From assembly GCA_016704145.1 (NCBI GenBank), contig JADJAS010000007.1:1-64000 (forward strand): a stretch of 64,000 nucleotides of DNA, in the 5' to 3' direction. Positions 19,242-28,064 of the stretch are shown one piece after another. The notes under the pieces were generated by a model. That model saw only the letters and a program-made list of their open reading frames with translations. It made no database searches and was not told the origin of the DNA. How positions within the stretch are numbered: position 1 is the stretch's first letter; each line of letters starts with the position of its first letter. The position numbers and the translations under genes were made by a program. Source of the DNA: Rhodocyclaceae bacterium (lineage in GTDB: Bacteria; Pseudomonadota; Gammaproteobacteria; Burkholderiales; Rhodocyclaceae).

Positions 19242-20339
19242 TCAGGCGGCCGCGATCGGTCCGGGCTTGAGCTTGGGCAGAACCTCCGCGCCCATCAGCC
19301 GGATGGTCTCGAGGTTGTCCTCGACCGTCTTGCCCACCACCTCGAGCAAGGGCAGATTGAGACCCGCATCGACCAGTTCCTGGGTGATCTCGAGGCATTC
19401 TTCCGGCGTTCCGGAGATCACGGTGAAGCGGCGCATCATTTCGTCCGTGACCAGATGCGTGACATTGTCCTGCGTGCCCTCGGCGATGGCCTTGCGGAAC
19501 GGCTCCCAGGCGCTGTCGGGCAAGCCGGAACCGGCAAGAATGACGTCATTCTTGATGTTGCGGATCTTGTTGACGATGTAGGTGCCGGTATAGCTGCGCG
19601 TGGCATTGCGCGCCTTGTCGCCATCCCGCGAACAGGCACAGAGAATTACTCCACCAACCGGATAGTCGTCCGCCAGCGTGCGGCCGGCGGCGGCGGCGCC
19701 CGCTTTCATGTTATCAATCGCATACTTGACGAACGCGGGCGACGTCAGGCCGGCCAGCAGCATCCCGTCCGCATCCTTGCCGGACAGCTTCTGCATGAAG
19801 GGGCCGGTGGCACCGACGTAAATTGGGATCGAGGTGCGCAAACCGCGTCCGGCGCGGTCGAACGCGGGCATTGACGACTTGTAGTACTTGCCCGCATAGG
19901 CAAACTTCTGACCGCTGAAAACCTTGCGCATGATGTCCATCGATTCCTGATGAACCTGGACTGGACGCAGTTTCTCGATGTCGTATTCCAGGTACTCGAT
20001 GCCGACCTTGCCAACGCCGATACCCATGACGAAGCGACCGTTGGCCAGTTCATCGATACCCGCCGCCTCCGACGCCTGGATGGTCGGATGACGCATGTAG
20101 GGCGACGTGATGCCCAGACCCACTGGAATCGTCTTGGTCGCCTGCGCCACGACCGCCAGGGTCGTGAAGCAACCTCGCGCCTCCAAGCCATACTGGCGGA
20201 ACCAATGATAGGCTTCGGCGATCCAGAACCCCCCGCTCATGTTCGCGGCTTCGGATTGTTCCGCATAAGCACGAATCGCCGACAGAGGTTCATAAGACTT
20301 GAAGATGACGCCCATCTTGGGCTGTATGGTCTTGGTCAT
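19242..20339 (-). CDS. LLM-class oxidoreductase, probably F420-dependent (Mer-like)
   Basis: 365 residues from ATG 20339 with GGGAG upstream; longer in-frame reading to 20774 has no family sequence. A TIM-barrel luciferase-like protein: GFWIAEAYHWFRQYGLEA, VGLGITSPYMRHPTIQASEA, LANGRFVMGIGVGKVG and the C-terminal GTPEECLEITQELVDAGLN are typical of the F420-dependent N5,N10-methylene-tetrahydromethanopterin reductase-like branch. Such enzymes use F420H2 as hydride donor, although some LLM proteins use FMNH2. Three genes further in the same strand direction lies fbiC, which makes the F420 chromophore; this strongly favours F420. It is the first gene of the catabolic block. Confidence 0.82.
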   Translation of the reverse strand: MTKTIQPKMGVIFKSYEPLSAIRAYAEQSEAANMSGGFWIAEAYHWFRQYGLEARGCFTTLAVVAQATKTIPVGLGITSPYMRHPTIQASEAAGIDELANGRFVMGIGVGKVGIEYLEYDIEKLRPVQVHQESMDIMRKVFSGQKFAYAGKYYKSSMPAFDRAGRGLRTSIPIYVGATGPFMQKLSGKDADGMLLAGLTSPAFVKYAIDNMKAGAAAAGRTLADDYPVGGVILCACSRDGDKARNATRSYTGTYIVNKIRNIKNDVILAGSGLPDSAWEPFRKAIAEGTQDNVTHLVTDEMMRRFTVISGTPEECLEITQELVDAGLNLPLLEVVGKTVEDNLETIRLMGAEVLPKLKPGPIAAA

Positions 20340-20725
20340 TGCGCTAGCTCCCACAAATGAATAGTCTTGGCAAGAAATTGTCTGGGTCAAGAATCCGGTC
20401 GCGAAATCACGTTTCCGTGTATCTGATAACTGGACCGGATTTTGCGGCATCGTAGGCGTTCTTGTCGCGAGGCGTCTTGCCCGCTGGGGCTGCCGCGCTT
20501 GACCATTAGCGCAAAGTCCGTCCGACGGCGAGACGAGAACCCATCGGCGTGGGCGAGAGACTGCACGCTCGAACAAGGTTAACTTGACTGAAGGACAAGA
20601 TGTCGCGCAGTCTACGAAATACGATATTCTATTCGGGCCAAGAAAAGACAGGCCACGGCTGACCTCGACCACGCTCGCGATGACGGTCGTCAGTCCGGAT
20701 AAGAAAGTAACCGGAGGAGAAGAAC
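20340..20725. other. Divergent intergenic region between the LLM gene and the AraC gene
   Basis: This 386-bp region separates the leftward catabolic block from a rightward AraC-type regulator gene, so it should hold both promoters and the regulator's operators. I see the ribosome sites (GGGAG on the minus strand near 20350; GGAGGAGAAG on the plus strand near 20716). I could not support a convincing -10/-35 or -24/-12 pair, and no small gene is evident. Confidence 0.4.
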
Positions 20726-21739
20726 ATGTTTGTCGCAAACCAGTCACGTTACACCGATACCGGCCCGCTGGCACGTTACCGCGTGTTCCATACTTCGGAC
20801 GCGGCAGAGGCGAGAGATCGCGTCGCGGGCATCTATTGCCCGCATGAGTTGCGCATCGCGGGCCCGGACAGGAACCGCGTGGACACCAGCATGAGCCACG
20901 TCAGGGTGGGCAACGTATCCGTCAACAGGCTTCTCTACGGTCCCGAAGTGAACATCGACGTCGGCTATCTCGGCTCCTTTGCCCTAGTCATGATGCCGAT
21001 GACCGGGAGTGCCGAGGTAACTTGCGGCGATCAGCGAATTCGCACCAGTACGGCGACGGCCGCGGTGATCTCGCCAACCCTGCCATTCTTCCAGACCATC
21101 GAGGCGGACTGCGATCAGATCATGATCCAGGTCGATCGCGATGCCATCGAGCGAACCTGTGCGCAGCACCTCGGCCATGATCTCCGCCAACCGCTGCAAT
21201 TTGCCGTGGACCTGGACATGAGTGATCATCGTACGCAGGGATGGCCGGCACTGGTGTCCTATCTGCTGGCAATGATCGACGGCGATGCTGTCCCTTTATC
21301 GGCACCGCTTCTCGCCACCACATTGGAACACATGGTCGTCGCAACCTTGTTGTACACGCAACCGCACAACCACAGCGATGAACTTCGACAAGCTCCCCGG
21401 TCGATTGCGCCTAGCCACGTGAAACGCGTGGAGGAGTTCATCTCCGACCATGCCGGCGAACCACTGACCGTCGCGAGCCTGGCTGCGTATGCCGGTGTCA
21501 GCGCGAGTGCGCTATACGCCGGTTTCCGGAATTTCCGCCAGACGACACCGATGGCGCACTTGCGGAATGTTCGGCTACAAAAGGTTCACGACGACCTTCG
21601 ACAGGCGGGGTCGGGCAGCACCATCACGGTCACCGACGTGGCGTTCAAGTGGGGCTTCGCCCACTTGAGCCACTTCACGGCGCATTACAAGCGAAAGTTC
21701 GGCGAACTTCCGTCGGACACCCTTCGCCGGCTGGTCTAG
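20726..21739 (+). CDS. AraC-family transcriptional regulator
   Basis: 337 residues from ATG behind GGAGGAGAAG. The N-terminal two-thirds is an AraC-binding-like ligand domain (GSAEVTCGDQRIRTSTATAA). The C-terminal 100 residues hold the double helix-turn-helix (VASLAAYAGVSASALYAGF; VTDVAFKWGFAHLSHFTAHYK). It is transcribed away from the LLM-led catabolic block, an arrangement typical of a regulator of the divergent operon. At its 3' end it overlaps the convergent fdhD gene by four bases. The effector is unknown. Its architecture matches the AraC protein at 11293-12285. Confidence 0.87.
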   Translation: MFVANQSRYTDTGPLARYRVFHTSDAAEARDRVAGIYCPHELRIAGPDRNRVDTSMSHVRVGNVSVNRLLYGPEVNIDVGYLGSFALVMMPMTGSAEVTCGDQRIRTSTATAAVISPTLPFFQTIEADCDQIMIQVDRDAIERTCAQHLGHDLRQPLQFAVDLDMSDHRTQGWPALVSYLLAMIDGDAVPLSAPLLATTLEHMVVATLLYTQPHNHSDELRQAPRSIAPSHVKRVEEFISDHAGEPLTVASLAAYAGVSASALYAGFRNFRQTTPMAHLRNVRLQKVHDDLRQAGSGSTITVTDVAFKWGFAHLSHFTAHYKRKFGELPSDTLRRLV

Positions 21740-22641
21740 TCAGCCACCGGGTCGCCGCGCACGATTCGGTGCGGATGTGTGAACACCGTCGCTCGATGAT
21801 CGCGAACGAATCCGCACAGCGTAATCCCGTGGATATCGGCGAGTTCTATCGCCAGCGAGGACGGTGCCGATATCGCCGCGACAATCTCCAGCCCGGCCCG
21901 CACGGCCTTGGCGACCATTTCATAACTCACTCGACTCGAAATGAACGCACCGCAACCGGAAAAATCGAGCCCTTGCAGCAATCGCTGGCCAATCACCTTG
22001 TCCAGTGCGTTATGACGTCCAAGATCTTCGGCCACGGCAAGCACATTCATCCCCTGATCGAACAAGATGGCTCCATGCGTACCGCCGGTATGTCGAAAAA
22101 TACTCTGCCGGTTCTGCAGTTGCGCCCGGGCCTCGGCCAGATCCTCCACGGTCGCCCGAAGGAGATCGGTGCACGCCGCGCCACGAGATAGGCTCGCCGC
22201 CAATTGCTCACGACCGCCGCAAACTCCGCAGGAGCTATTGACGACGACATTGCGCCGCTGAACAGCGGCGGCATCTGGACGAAGAAGTCTGACTGTGACG
22301 ACATCCTGGCGGGAAGGACAAACCGCCATGCTCTTGACGTCGGCAAGAGAACCGATGATGCCTTCGGTGAAACTGAACCCCGTCGCCAGCGCGAGACTCT
22401 CCGGAACTTGCTCCATCGACGCGTCGGCAAGAAGAAGGCCATCCTCGTCGGTATATCCCACCGGTCCGGCATTCGCCGTCGTTGGGGTCCACATCAACGA
22501 GTACAAGCCGACATCCTCAACCTCGATGGTTAGAACGTCTTCTTGGACCACACAGATACGTTGGCCAGCAGGTTCAGGCCTGGCATCGAGGAATAGCTGT
22601 TGGCAGCTGACTTCCGCCATCCCGTTAGCAGGACTGAACAT
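21736..22641 (-). CDS. fdhD: FdhD, sulfurtransferase for bis-MGD molybdoenzymes
   Basis: 301 residues. The family signature CGVCG (about residue 140) holds the sulfur-relay cysteines. EDLGRHNALDKVIG and FISSRVSYEMVAKAVRAGL are characteristic FdhD blocks. FdhD passes sulfur from a cysteine desulfurase to the bis-molybdopterin guanine dinucleotide cofactor of formate dehydrogenase-type enzymes. It is the last gene of the operon with NrfD, ferredoxin and molybdoenzyme genes, 67 bp after nrfD-like. It is probably the dedicated maturation factor of the 24292-26922 molybdoenzyme. It ends convergently on the AraC gene. Confidence 0.9.
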   Translation of the reverse strand: MFSPANGMAEVSCQQLFLDARPEPAGQRICVVQEDVLTIEVEDVGLYSLMWTPTTANAGPVGYTDEDGLLLADASMEQVPESLALATGFSFTEGIIGSLADVKSMAVCPSRQDVVTVRLLRPDAAAVQRRNVVVNSSCGVCGGREQLAASLSRGAACTDLLRATVEDLAEARAQLQNRQSIFRHTGGTHGAILFDQGMNVLAVAEDLGRHNALDKVIGQRLLQGLDFSGCGAFISSRVSYEMVAKAVRAGLEIVAAISAPSSLAIELADIHGITLCGFVRDHRATVFTHPHRIVRGDPVAD

Positions 22642-22708
22642 GTGTCAACCCCGAGCCATCAGCATGACGACGCCCCCGCAAGCGAGGCAACGCCTGTCGA
22701 GATGCTGA

Positions 22709-23635
22709 TCACGAAGTACGAGGCAGCCCAATACTTCCCGCCAAATCATGCGTAATTGGCTCGAACACGGCAGCCTTGAATATCAATACGCGATAGCAGA
22801 AAAACCCCGAAAGCATAGAGAGCGCAGCGAACAACACCGCGACGAAATGTTGCGATACAAGCAGCAACACCAGCGGAACCAGCAAGCCCAGGAATATCAC
22901 CACGTAACGGAACAAACTCGCATACTCACCGTTGAGCAGCAGACTCACGGAGAAAGCGCCACCCGGTGACTTGTTCCTGGCGAGGACGAGAATCCCGGCT
23001 ATAACGCACACGTCAATGAGTAGCAGAATGACCGAAAAGCCGCGGAGCATGCCGAGATGCTCGGCCGATATTGATTGTGCTCCAATGACCAAGGCAAGCA
23101 AGCTACCCGCGGTAAATGCATAGCAGCCACTCGACAAAGGTACGAGAGGATTGGCCCACAGGGTGAACGACTCTGAATGAGCCATTGCCAAGCCTTGATA
23201 AAAAACCACCACCAAGGCTCCGATGACGGCCCCGTAACCGACTGCCGTCATCACCGCCGGGCCGAGTCCAACCGCGGATCCCACCCCGTAAGTTCTTTCA
23301 AGCAGATACACGACCCCACAACCTATCATCAGAGCAACAGCTAGCGCACCTCGACTGATCCATGAGCGGTCTGGTCGAAGTATTGCGCGCCATGACTTTT
23401 GCGGTACCCCCATATGGGCCAGGTGAAAATACGGTTTTAACGTGCCCGCGATGAGCAGACCCACAATCATGCCCGGCACATAGTCAAGAAAAAAGGAAAC
23501 CAGAAATAGACCCGCCCCCACCTCGGCGGAGAAAAAGGCGATGGCCATTGAGGTATCCCAATAGCGCTGGAACCGATAACCCAGTTTGAAGGAGTTGCCA
23601 ACCAGTGGTTTACTCGTTTGCATCATGGTAGTCAC
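22709..23635 (-). CDS. NrfD/PsrC/DmsC-type membrane anchor subunit
   Basis: 308 residues with about eight hydrophobic segments (for example MAIAFFSAEVGAGLFLVSFF, GALAVALMIGCGVVYLL, VIFLGLLVPLVLLLVS). This pattern matches the NrfD/PsrC quinone-interacting membrane subunits of complex iron-sulfur molybdoenzymes. It would exchange electrons between the quinone pool and the four-cluster ferredoxin encoded 42 bp upstream. The order molybdoenzyme, ferredoxin, NrfD is the classical three-subunit layout. Whether the complex oxidises or reduces its substrate is not visible. Confidence 0.85.
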   Translation of the reverse strand: MTTMMQTSKPLVGNSFKLGYRFQRYWDTSMAIAFFSAEVGAGLFLVSFFLDYVPGMIVGLLIAGTLKPYFHLAHMGVPQKSWRAILRPDRSWISRGALAVALMIGCGVVYLLERTYGVGSAVGLGPAVMTAVGYGAVIGALVVVFYQGLAMAHSESFTLWANPLVPLSSGCYAFTAGSLLALVIGAQSISAEHLGMLRGFSVILLLIDVCVIAGILVLARNKSPGGAFSVSLLLNGEYASLFRYVVIFLGLLVPLVLLLVSQHFVAVLFAALSMLSGFFCYRVLIFKAAVFEPITHDLAGSIGLPRTS

Positions 23636-23677
23636 TGCCTATAGAAACCGACTTTTTGAGATATAGGGAAACCCACC

Positions 23678-24292
23678 TTAGTCGACATAGTAGACTTTTG
23701 GCTTGGTGCCTTTTTCGGGAAGAGGCTGTCTGCCATTGCGCTTGCGAATCAGGACGCTCGGTGCGCTGTTGGCATCGTCCAAGTCGCCGAAAATCCTGGC
23801 GTTGGTGGGACACGTCTCGACACAGGCGGGTCTTAGTCCCGCATCAACGCGCTGGCTGCAGAAATCACACTTGACAGCCGTTCCGGCAGTGTAGCGACCG
23901 TAACCATGCTGCTCGAACGGAGTCAGCTCCCCGGTACCAAACAGCCCCTTCTCCAAGACCGACGGATCGAGCATGGTCCGCATGTCATAAGGACAGGCAA
24001 CCGCGCAACTACTGCAACCGATGCACTTGTCTCTATCCACCATGACAATTCCATCAGCCCGCGTGTACGTGGCGCCGCTGGGACAAACCTTTTCACAGGG
24101 TGCGTCCTCGCACTGGTTGCAGATCGTCGGAATGTAAACACGCTTGACTCCCGGATACTCCCCGTATTCATAGCTGAGCGTGCGGGTAAAGAAAACTCCG
24201 TCCGGAACGGAGTTTTCCTGTTTGCAGGCCACGACGCAGGCATTGCAGCCAATACAGGCCTTCAGGTCGAATACCATTCCCATCCTGGCCAT
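23678..24292 (-). CDS. Four-cluster [4Fe-4S] ferredoxin subunit of a molybdoenzyme (DmsB/PsrB-like)
   Basis: 204 residues. Four cysteine groups are visible in order: CIGCNACVVAC, CNQCEDAPCEKVCP, CIGCSSCAVACP and CDFCSQRVDAGLRPACVETC. This is the standard arrangement of electron-transfer subunits between a bis-MGD catalytic subunit and an NrfD-type anchor. No signal peptide is present, as usual for these subunits. The start overlaps the stop of the catalytic subunit gene (TAATG), showing tight coupling. Confidence 0.92.
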   Translation of the reverse strand: MARMGMVFDLKACIGCNACVVACKQENSVPDGVFFTRTLSYEYGEYPGVKRVYIPTICNQCEDAPCEKVCPSGATYTRADGIVMVDRDKCIGCSSCAVACPYDMRTMLDPSVLEKGLFGTGELTPFEQHGYGRYTAGTAVKCDFCSQRVDAGLRPACVETCPTNARIFGDLDDANSAPSVLIRKRNGRQPLPEKGTKPKVYYVD

Positions 24293-26922
24293 TAGTGGTG
24301 CCCTCCCTTGCCCTTGGCGTTCTTGATGGAATCGACATAGTCATAGACGGTCGAGCCCTTCTTTAGGAAATCCGGCCAATCGTCCAGCTTCGTCAGCTTG
24401 ACCCGGCAACTCGTTTCCGGTTGCCCCGTTGCTCCGTCCGTATTGCGGATATCGTGGGGAAGCAAGTCGTTGTAATGTCCGCCCGCCATTAGTACTGATC
24501 GATTTTCGTTCTTGGTCCTCGACAGAGCATTGGAAACACCGAGAGTTTCATGATGCATGGCTTCGGTGGTGGTCAAACGGCCATAGAGACACCCGTAGGG
24601 AGACTCGACGAGAACGATATCCCCATCCGCGAATCCCAGTTTCCTGGCGGTGCCGCGGTTGATCAGCAGGCCGGTATGAACCGGATCACGATAGGTAATA
24701 TCCTTGATCCAGGGATTGCTCAGGCTTTCGCCGAAGTTAAGCTGGATATCCTTGAAGGTAATCGCGTAAAGGTTGTACTCGGGCGGTTCCAGGTGGATCG
24801 GATCCAACACCGTCGTCGGCAAAGGCTGATAGTCTTCGAATGGCCATTCATCCTTGAACGGCACCTTGGCATCGTCGAATTTGCGCATGAGTCCATCGCG
24901 CTCATGCACAAGGTCTTCGATGTAAAAAAGAAGCCTCATTCCTTCCCATGGGCGATACCATTTATCAAGCCGTTTTTCGGTGGAGGAGTGGCCATGTTCG
25001 ATGTACCACTCGATGGGCTTGTCGTTCCAGAGAAGTCCCACCCGTTCGGCGATTTCTCTATCCGAGTACTTCTTGCCCGGCTCTAGCTTGAGATGGGGTT
25101 TCTGGTTGAACCCCATGATCAAATTAATAACCTCGTTGTATGCATCAAGAATACCAAGGCGCTCGGAAATCTCGTAGAAGATATCCTCTTCCGACTTGGT
25201 GTCATAGAGTGGAGCCGTCGCCGGCTGACGGAAGCAGATGCCCTCGGTGTACGGAGGCTCGATCATCGTTGCGTTGTACGACTCCAGGTAATCATGCGAC
25301 GGCAGGATGATGTCGGCGAAGTCGGTCATCTCGGTCGGGATAATGTCGACGCAGACGATGAAACGCATTTCCTTCAGGAACTGAATCCACTTGTCGCGAG
25401 GTCCTTGAATGGCCCATACGGGATTCGAGTGGCAATTGACCAGGACATCCGGTTTGAAGTTGATGCCGTACTTCTCTGGATCCAGGAACGACACCATATT
25501 GAGATGTGGAGCATGCACGCCCACCGGAAAGTACCCGGCAAAGTGGTATTCGTTCGGAGGATACGAAAACTCCGGCATGGGCCCCAGTTGGTGAGGAGTA
25601 CCAAGCATCTGCCCACATTCGCCGGGGAAGCAATGGTTGTTGTCGACGCAACCATCCGTCAGCGTGACACCACACCGGCCACCGGGATGGTCGATATTGC
25701 CGACCAGCATATTCACCAATTGAAATGCCTGATTGGTCTGCATGCCGGTCTTGTGGCCTTGTGCCCCTCGATAATAATTGTAGGCCGCGGGCCGATAAGG
25801 CACGGTCCGTCCGTCCGGCAAGGTCATGGTCTCGCCGATGCGCGCCTCCTTCGCGAACTCGCGAGCGATACGCCACACGGTAGCCGCCGGCACGGTCGTG
25901 TACTTCTCCATGGCTTCGGGCGAGGCATCCTTGAGGATGTCCTTGTAGACCTGAAACGCGGGCCGGCACCTTACCCCGTTGACAAGATATTCCCCGTCGA
26001 GCGCAAGGTTGGCACTATCGATGGTGGGGTCGTTCCATAGCTTCGCGCAATTATCCTTGGCGTCCCAAACATAGATCTGTCGCTCCTGATCGCGAACGAA
26101 ATACTGGTCCGGACCGACGAGATACGGAGCGTTGGTGTCCTTGCGCAAAAAAGCAAAATCACACAATCCTTCATTCACGAGGACGTAGCTCATGCTCATC
26201 GCAAACAGCCTATCGGTCGCTGGCCGGATGGGAATCCATTCCTCGGCTTTGGCGCCAGCAATCGACATGCGCGGCTCGACCGTCACCACTTTCATGCCTC
26301 GTTCCACTCGCGCCTTGGCAACCCAATGCGAAGCTGCCGCGGCGTGCAAGTGGGAAGAGAATCCATCCCCGCCACCATTGCTGATCCAGTAGTTGCAGTA
26401 CTTCGCGTCGTTGGCGGCGCCAAACGTTGAATGGATGTAGCCGTTCAAGGGATGATAGGCGCCGCCGCACATCGTCCCGCCAGACTGGTAGAAGTTGCGG
26501 CAACCGAACGCCAACGGCCAGTTCCAGATGTGCATCTTCTGGAAGTCTTCGAGCGACGGCAGAATCAGGCGCGGATCCTTGTCGAGTGACTTCTTGATCT
26601 CGCGAGCAGTGATCTCGAAAGCCTCGTCCCAACTGACGGGCTCCCACTTCGGATCGACGCCAGGCCCTTTTTCCGGATTGGTTCTGCGCAATGGCTGCTT
26701 GAAGCGCTGCGGATCGTAGTGACGCATGATGCCGGAATTGCCCTTTGGACAGAGCTTGCCGACATTGGACGGATTGGTTGGATCACCCTCGATCTTGTTA
26801 ATGATGCCATCATCAGTGACGTGCACGCGTGTTGAACACGAATGCAAGCACATCTTGCAAGTCGAATTGATCCACTTCCCCGGCTTCAGGGAATTCTGAT
26901 CGGGTTCTCTTGGATTCGTCAC
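24292..26922 (-). CDS. Bis-MGD molybdoenzyme catalytic subunit (DMSO reductase superfamily)
   Basis: 876 residues from GTG 26922, chosen for the AAGGGA seven bases upstream; a longer frame reaches 27003. The N-terminal [4Fe-4S] motif CKMCLHSC with a later LCPKGN is present. The probable molybdenum ligand is the Cys in GGTMCGGAYHPLNG. The molybdopterin-dinucleotide domain (TARKLGFADGDIVLVESPYG) closes the protein. The resemblance is to the PhsA/PsrA/acetylene hydratase-like branches; the substrate cannot be assigned. With ferredoxin, NrfD and FdhD it forms a membrane-linked redox complex. No twin-arginine leader is seen at this start, so a cytoplasmic-facing active site is possible. Confidence 0.82.
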   Translation of the reverse strand: MTNPREPDQNSLKPGKWINSTCKMCLHSCSTRVHVTDDGIINKIEGDPTNPSNVGKLCPKGNSGIMRHYDPQRFKQPLRRTNPEKGPGVDPKWEPVSWDEAFEITAREIKKSLDKDPRLILPSLEDFQKMHIWNWPLAFGCRNFYQSGGTMCGGAYHPLNGYIHSTFGAANDAKYCNYWISNGGGDGFSSHLHAAAASHWVAKARVERGMKVVTVEPRMSIAGAKAEEWIPIRPATDRLFAMSMSYVLVNEGLCDFAFLRKDTNAPYLVGPDQYFVRDQERQIYVWDAKDNCAKLWNDPTIDSANLALDGEYLVNGVRCRPAFQVYKDILKDASPEAMEKYTTVPAATVWRIAREFAKEARIGETMTLPDGRTVPYRPAAYNYYRGAQGHKTGMQTNQAFQLVNMLVGNIDHPGGRCGVTLTDGCVDNNHCFPGECGQMLGTPHQLGPMPEFSYPPNEYHFAGYFPVGVHAPHLNMVSFLDPEKYGINFKPDVLVNCHSNPVWAIQGPRDKWIQFLKEMRFIVCVDIIPTEMTDFADIILPSHDYLESYNATMIEPPYTEGICFRQPATAPLYDTKSEEDIFYEISERLGILDAYNEVINLIMGFNQKPHLKLEPGKKYSDREIAERVGLLWNDKPIEWYIEHGHSSTEKRLDKWYRPWEGMRLLFYIEDLVHERDGLMRKFDDAKVPFKDEWPFEDYQPLPTTVLDPIHLEPPEYNLYAITFKDIQLNFGESLSNPWIKDITYRDPVHTGLLINRGTARKLGFADGDIVLVESPYGCLYGRLTTTEAMHHETLGVSNALSRTKNENRSVLMAGGHYNDLLPHDIRNTDGATGQPETSCRVKLTKLDDWPDFLKKGSTVYDYVDSIKNAKGKGGHH

Positions 26923-27024
26923 GTCGCTATCCCTTGCTGACAATTTGCGCTCGATCCCAGCATGCCACCTGCACGGGCAGCAAGACTGAAACACCCCTTG
27001 CAAACAAAAATCCCGCCCATCCTC

Positions 27025-27501
27025 TCACACCGGCAAGACCGCTCGGCCTTCTTCGATCTGTCCCATTCGCTTGACCAGGGCAGCCACGAAACGATCATTG
27101 ATATTGTCGGCGAACTTCTGCATGACACCTCCGGCGAACTTGCCAAACTTGCCGACGACGTGCACCTTCGAAGTGTAGGTGATCTCGCTGCGTTGTCCGT
27201 CGATTTCCTTCAGCGCCAGCGAGCAGTCAGCGGTGATCTTGCTGCCCCCGTCCTTGTCGGCGCCCCGCATGGTGTAAGCCGCAAACTCGGGAGGGCGCTC
27301 CTCCTTGGTCTCGACCTGAACATCGAAGCCAGCCTTGATCGGCCCGACCTTGACGCCAATGGTGGCCTTGTATAGGCCCGGCTTAACCAGTTCTATCGCG
27401 TGACATCCCGGTAGACACTGCCCCACTTCATTCGGTTCGTTTAGAAAAGCCCATGCGCGCGACAAGGGCGCGTCCAGGACAAACACGCGCTCAATGTACA
27501 T
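27025..27501 (-). CDS. coxG: CoxG-like SRPBCC domain protein
   Basis: 158 residues. The fold family is recognised from LDAPLSRAWAFLNEPNEVGQ, LPGCHAIELVKPGLYKATI, VKVGPIKAGFDVQV and the C-terminal GKFGKFAGGVMQKFADNIND, all typical of carbon monoxide dehydrogenase subunit G (CoxG). CoxG proteins are linked to membrane attachment or assembly of molybdenum hydroxylases. It heads the leftward molybdoenzyme operon, although the molybdenum hydroxylase it should serve is divergent from it (29697 onward) and carries its own fused CoxG domain. A GAGGTG ribosome site precedes the ATG. Confidence 0.85.
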   Translation of the reverse strand: MYIERVFVLDAPLSRAWAFLNEPNEVGQCLPGCHAIELVKPGLYKATIGVKVGPIKAGFDVQVETKEERPPEFAAYTMRGADKDGGSKITADCSLALKEIDGQRSEITYTSKVHVVGKFGKFAGGVMQKFADNINDRFVAALVKRMGQIEEGRAVLPV

Positions 27502-28064
27502 TCGGCACCTCGGGCAAGTCGTACCTGTCCGCCATGTTCATTCCAGGCCACATTGACTCGTTTGACACCGTCCATCCCTCCTCGGCAAGGCCAAACCTCG
27601 GCGGCGCATCCGCTGGTTACGGTCCCACACCAAACCAATGCGGACGACGCCATGAACATCGTATGACACTGGCGGGACAATCGCTAGCCAGAGAATATTG
27701 CCGCTATCCTGCCACTCTTATCCGATTTACTGCGCCGCAACAACCCTCTCGCGGCACCTTTGGCCAAGGGTTCTTGTCTCCTTGAATTTGTGACAATACA
27801 AATTGCCGATGTCACCGTCTTGACTGCACGAGCATCCGGGCATGATCAGAAGCGCAAACTCCGACGAGAACCCGCATAGAATCTGGGGCCAACCAGCCTC
27901 TAGGCGAAGCGCCAACACGTTGCTGCGATTGCCATTCCTGTCATTGCACTCCCATCCAACCGCACCCCCCACTGCCAACCACGCGATGAGGCTCACGGCA
28001 GGCTATCCTTGTCCGTGGGCACGAAGGTGACCCGACAACCGCTCCTTTGAAATGTTGACCGACC
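27502..28064. other. 563-bp divergent intergenic region
   Basis: It separates the leftward coxG/molybdoenzyme operon from the rightward cofE operon and must hold both promoters. No open frame here resembles a protein family. I looked for a -24/-12 sigma54 site and for a clear -35/-10 pair on both strands and found none I would defend. The ribosome site upstream of cofE is weak. Confidence 0.4.

Noticed and set aside
27502..28064. A small gene, possibly cofD remnants, in the divergent gap before cofE
   Set aside because: No frame shows CofD motifs or any other family; the short open frames look random.
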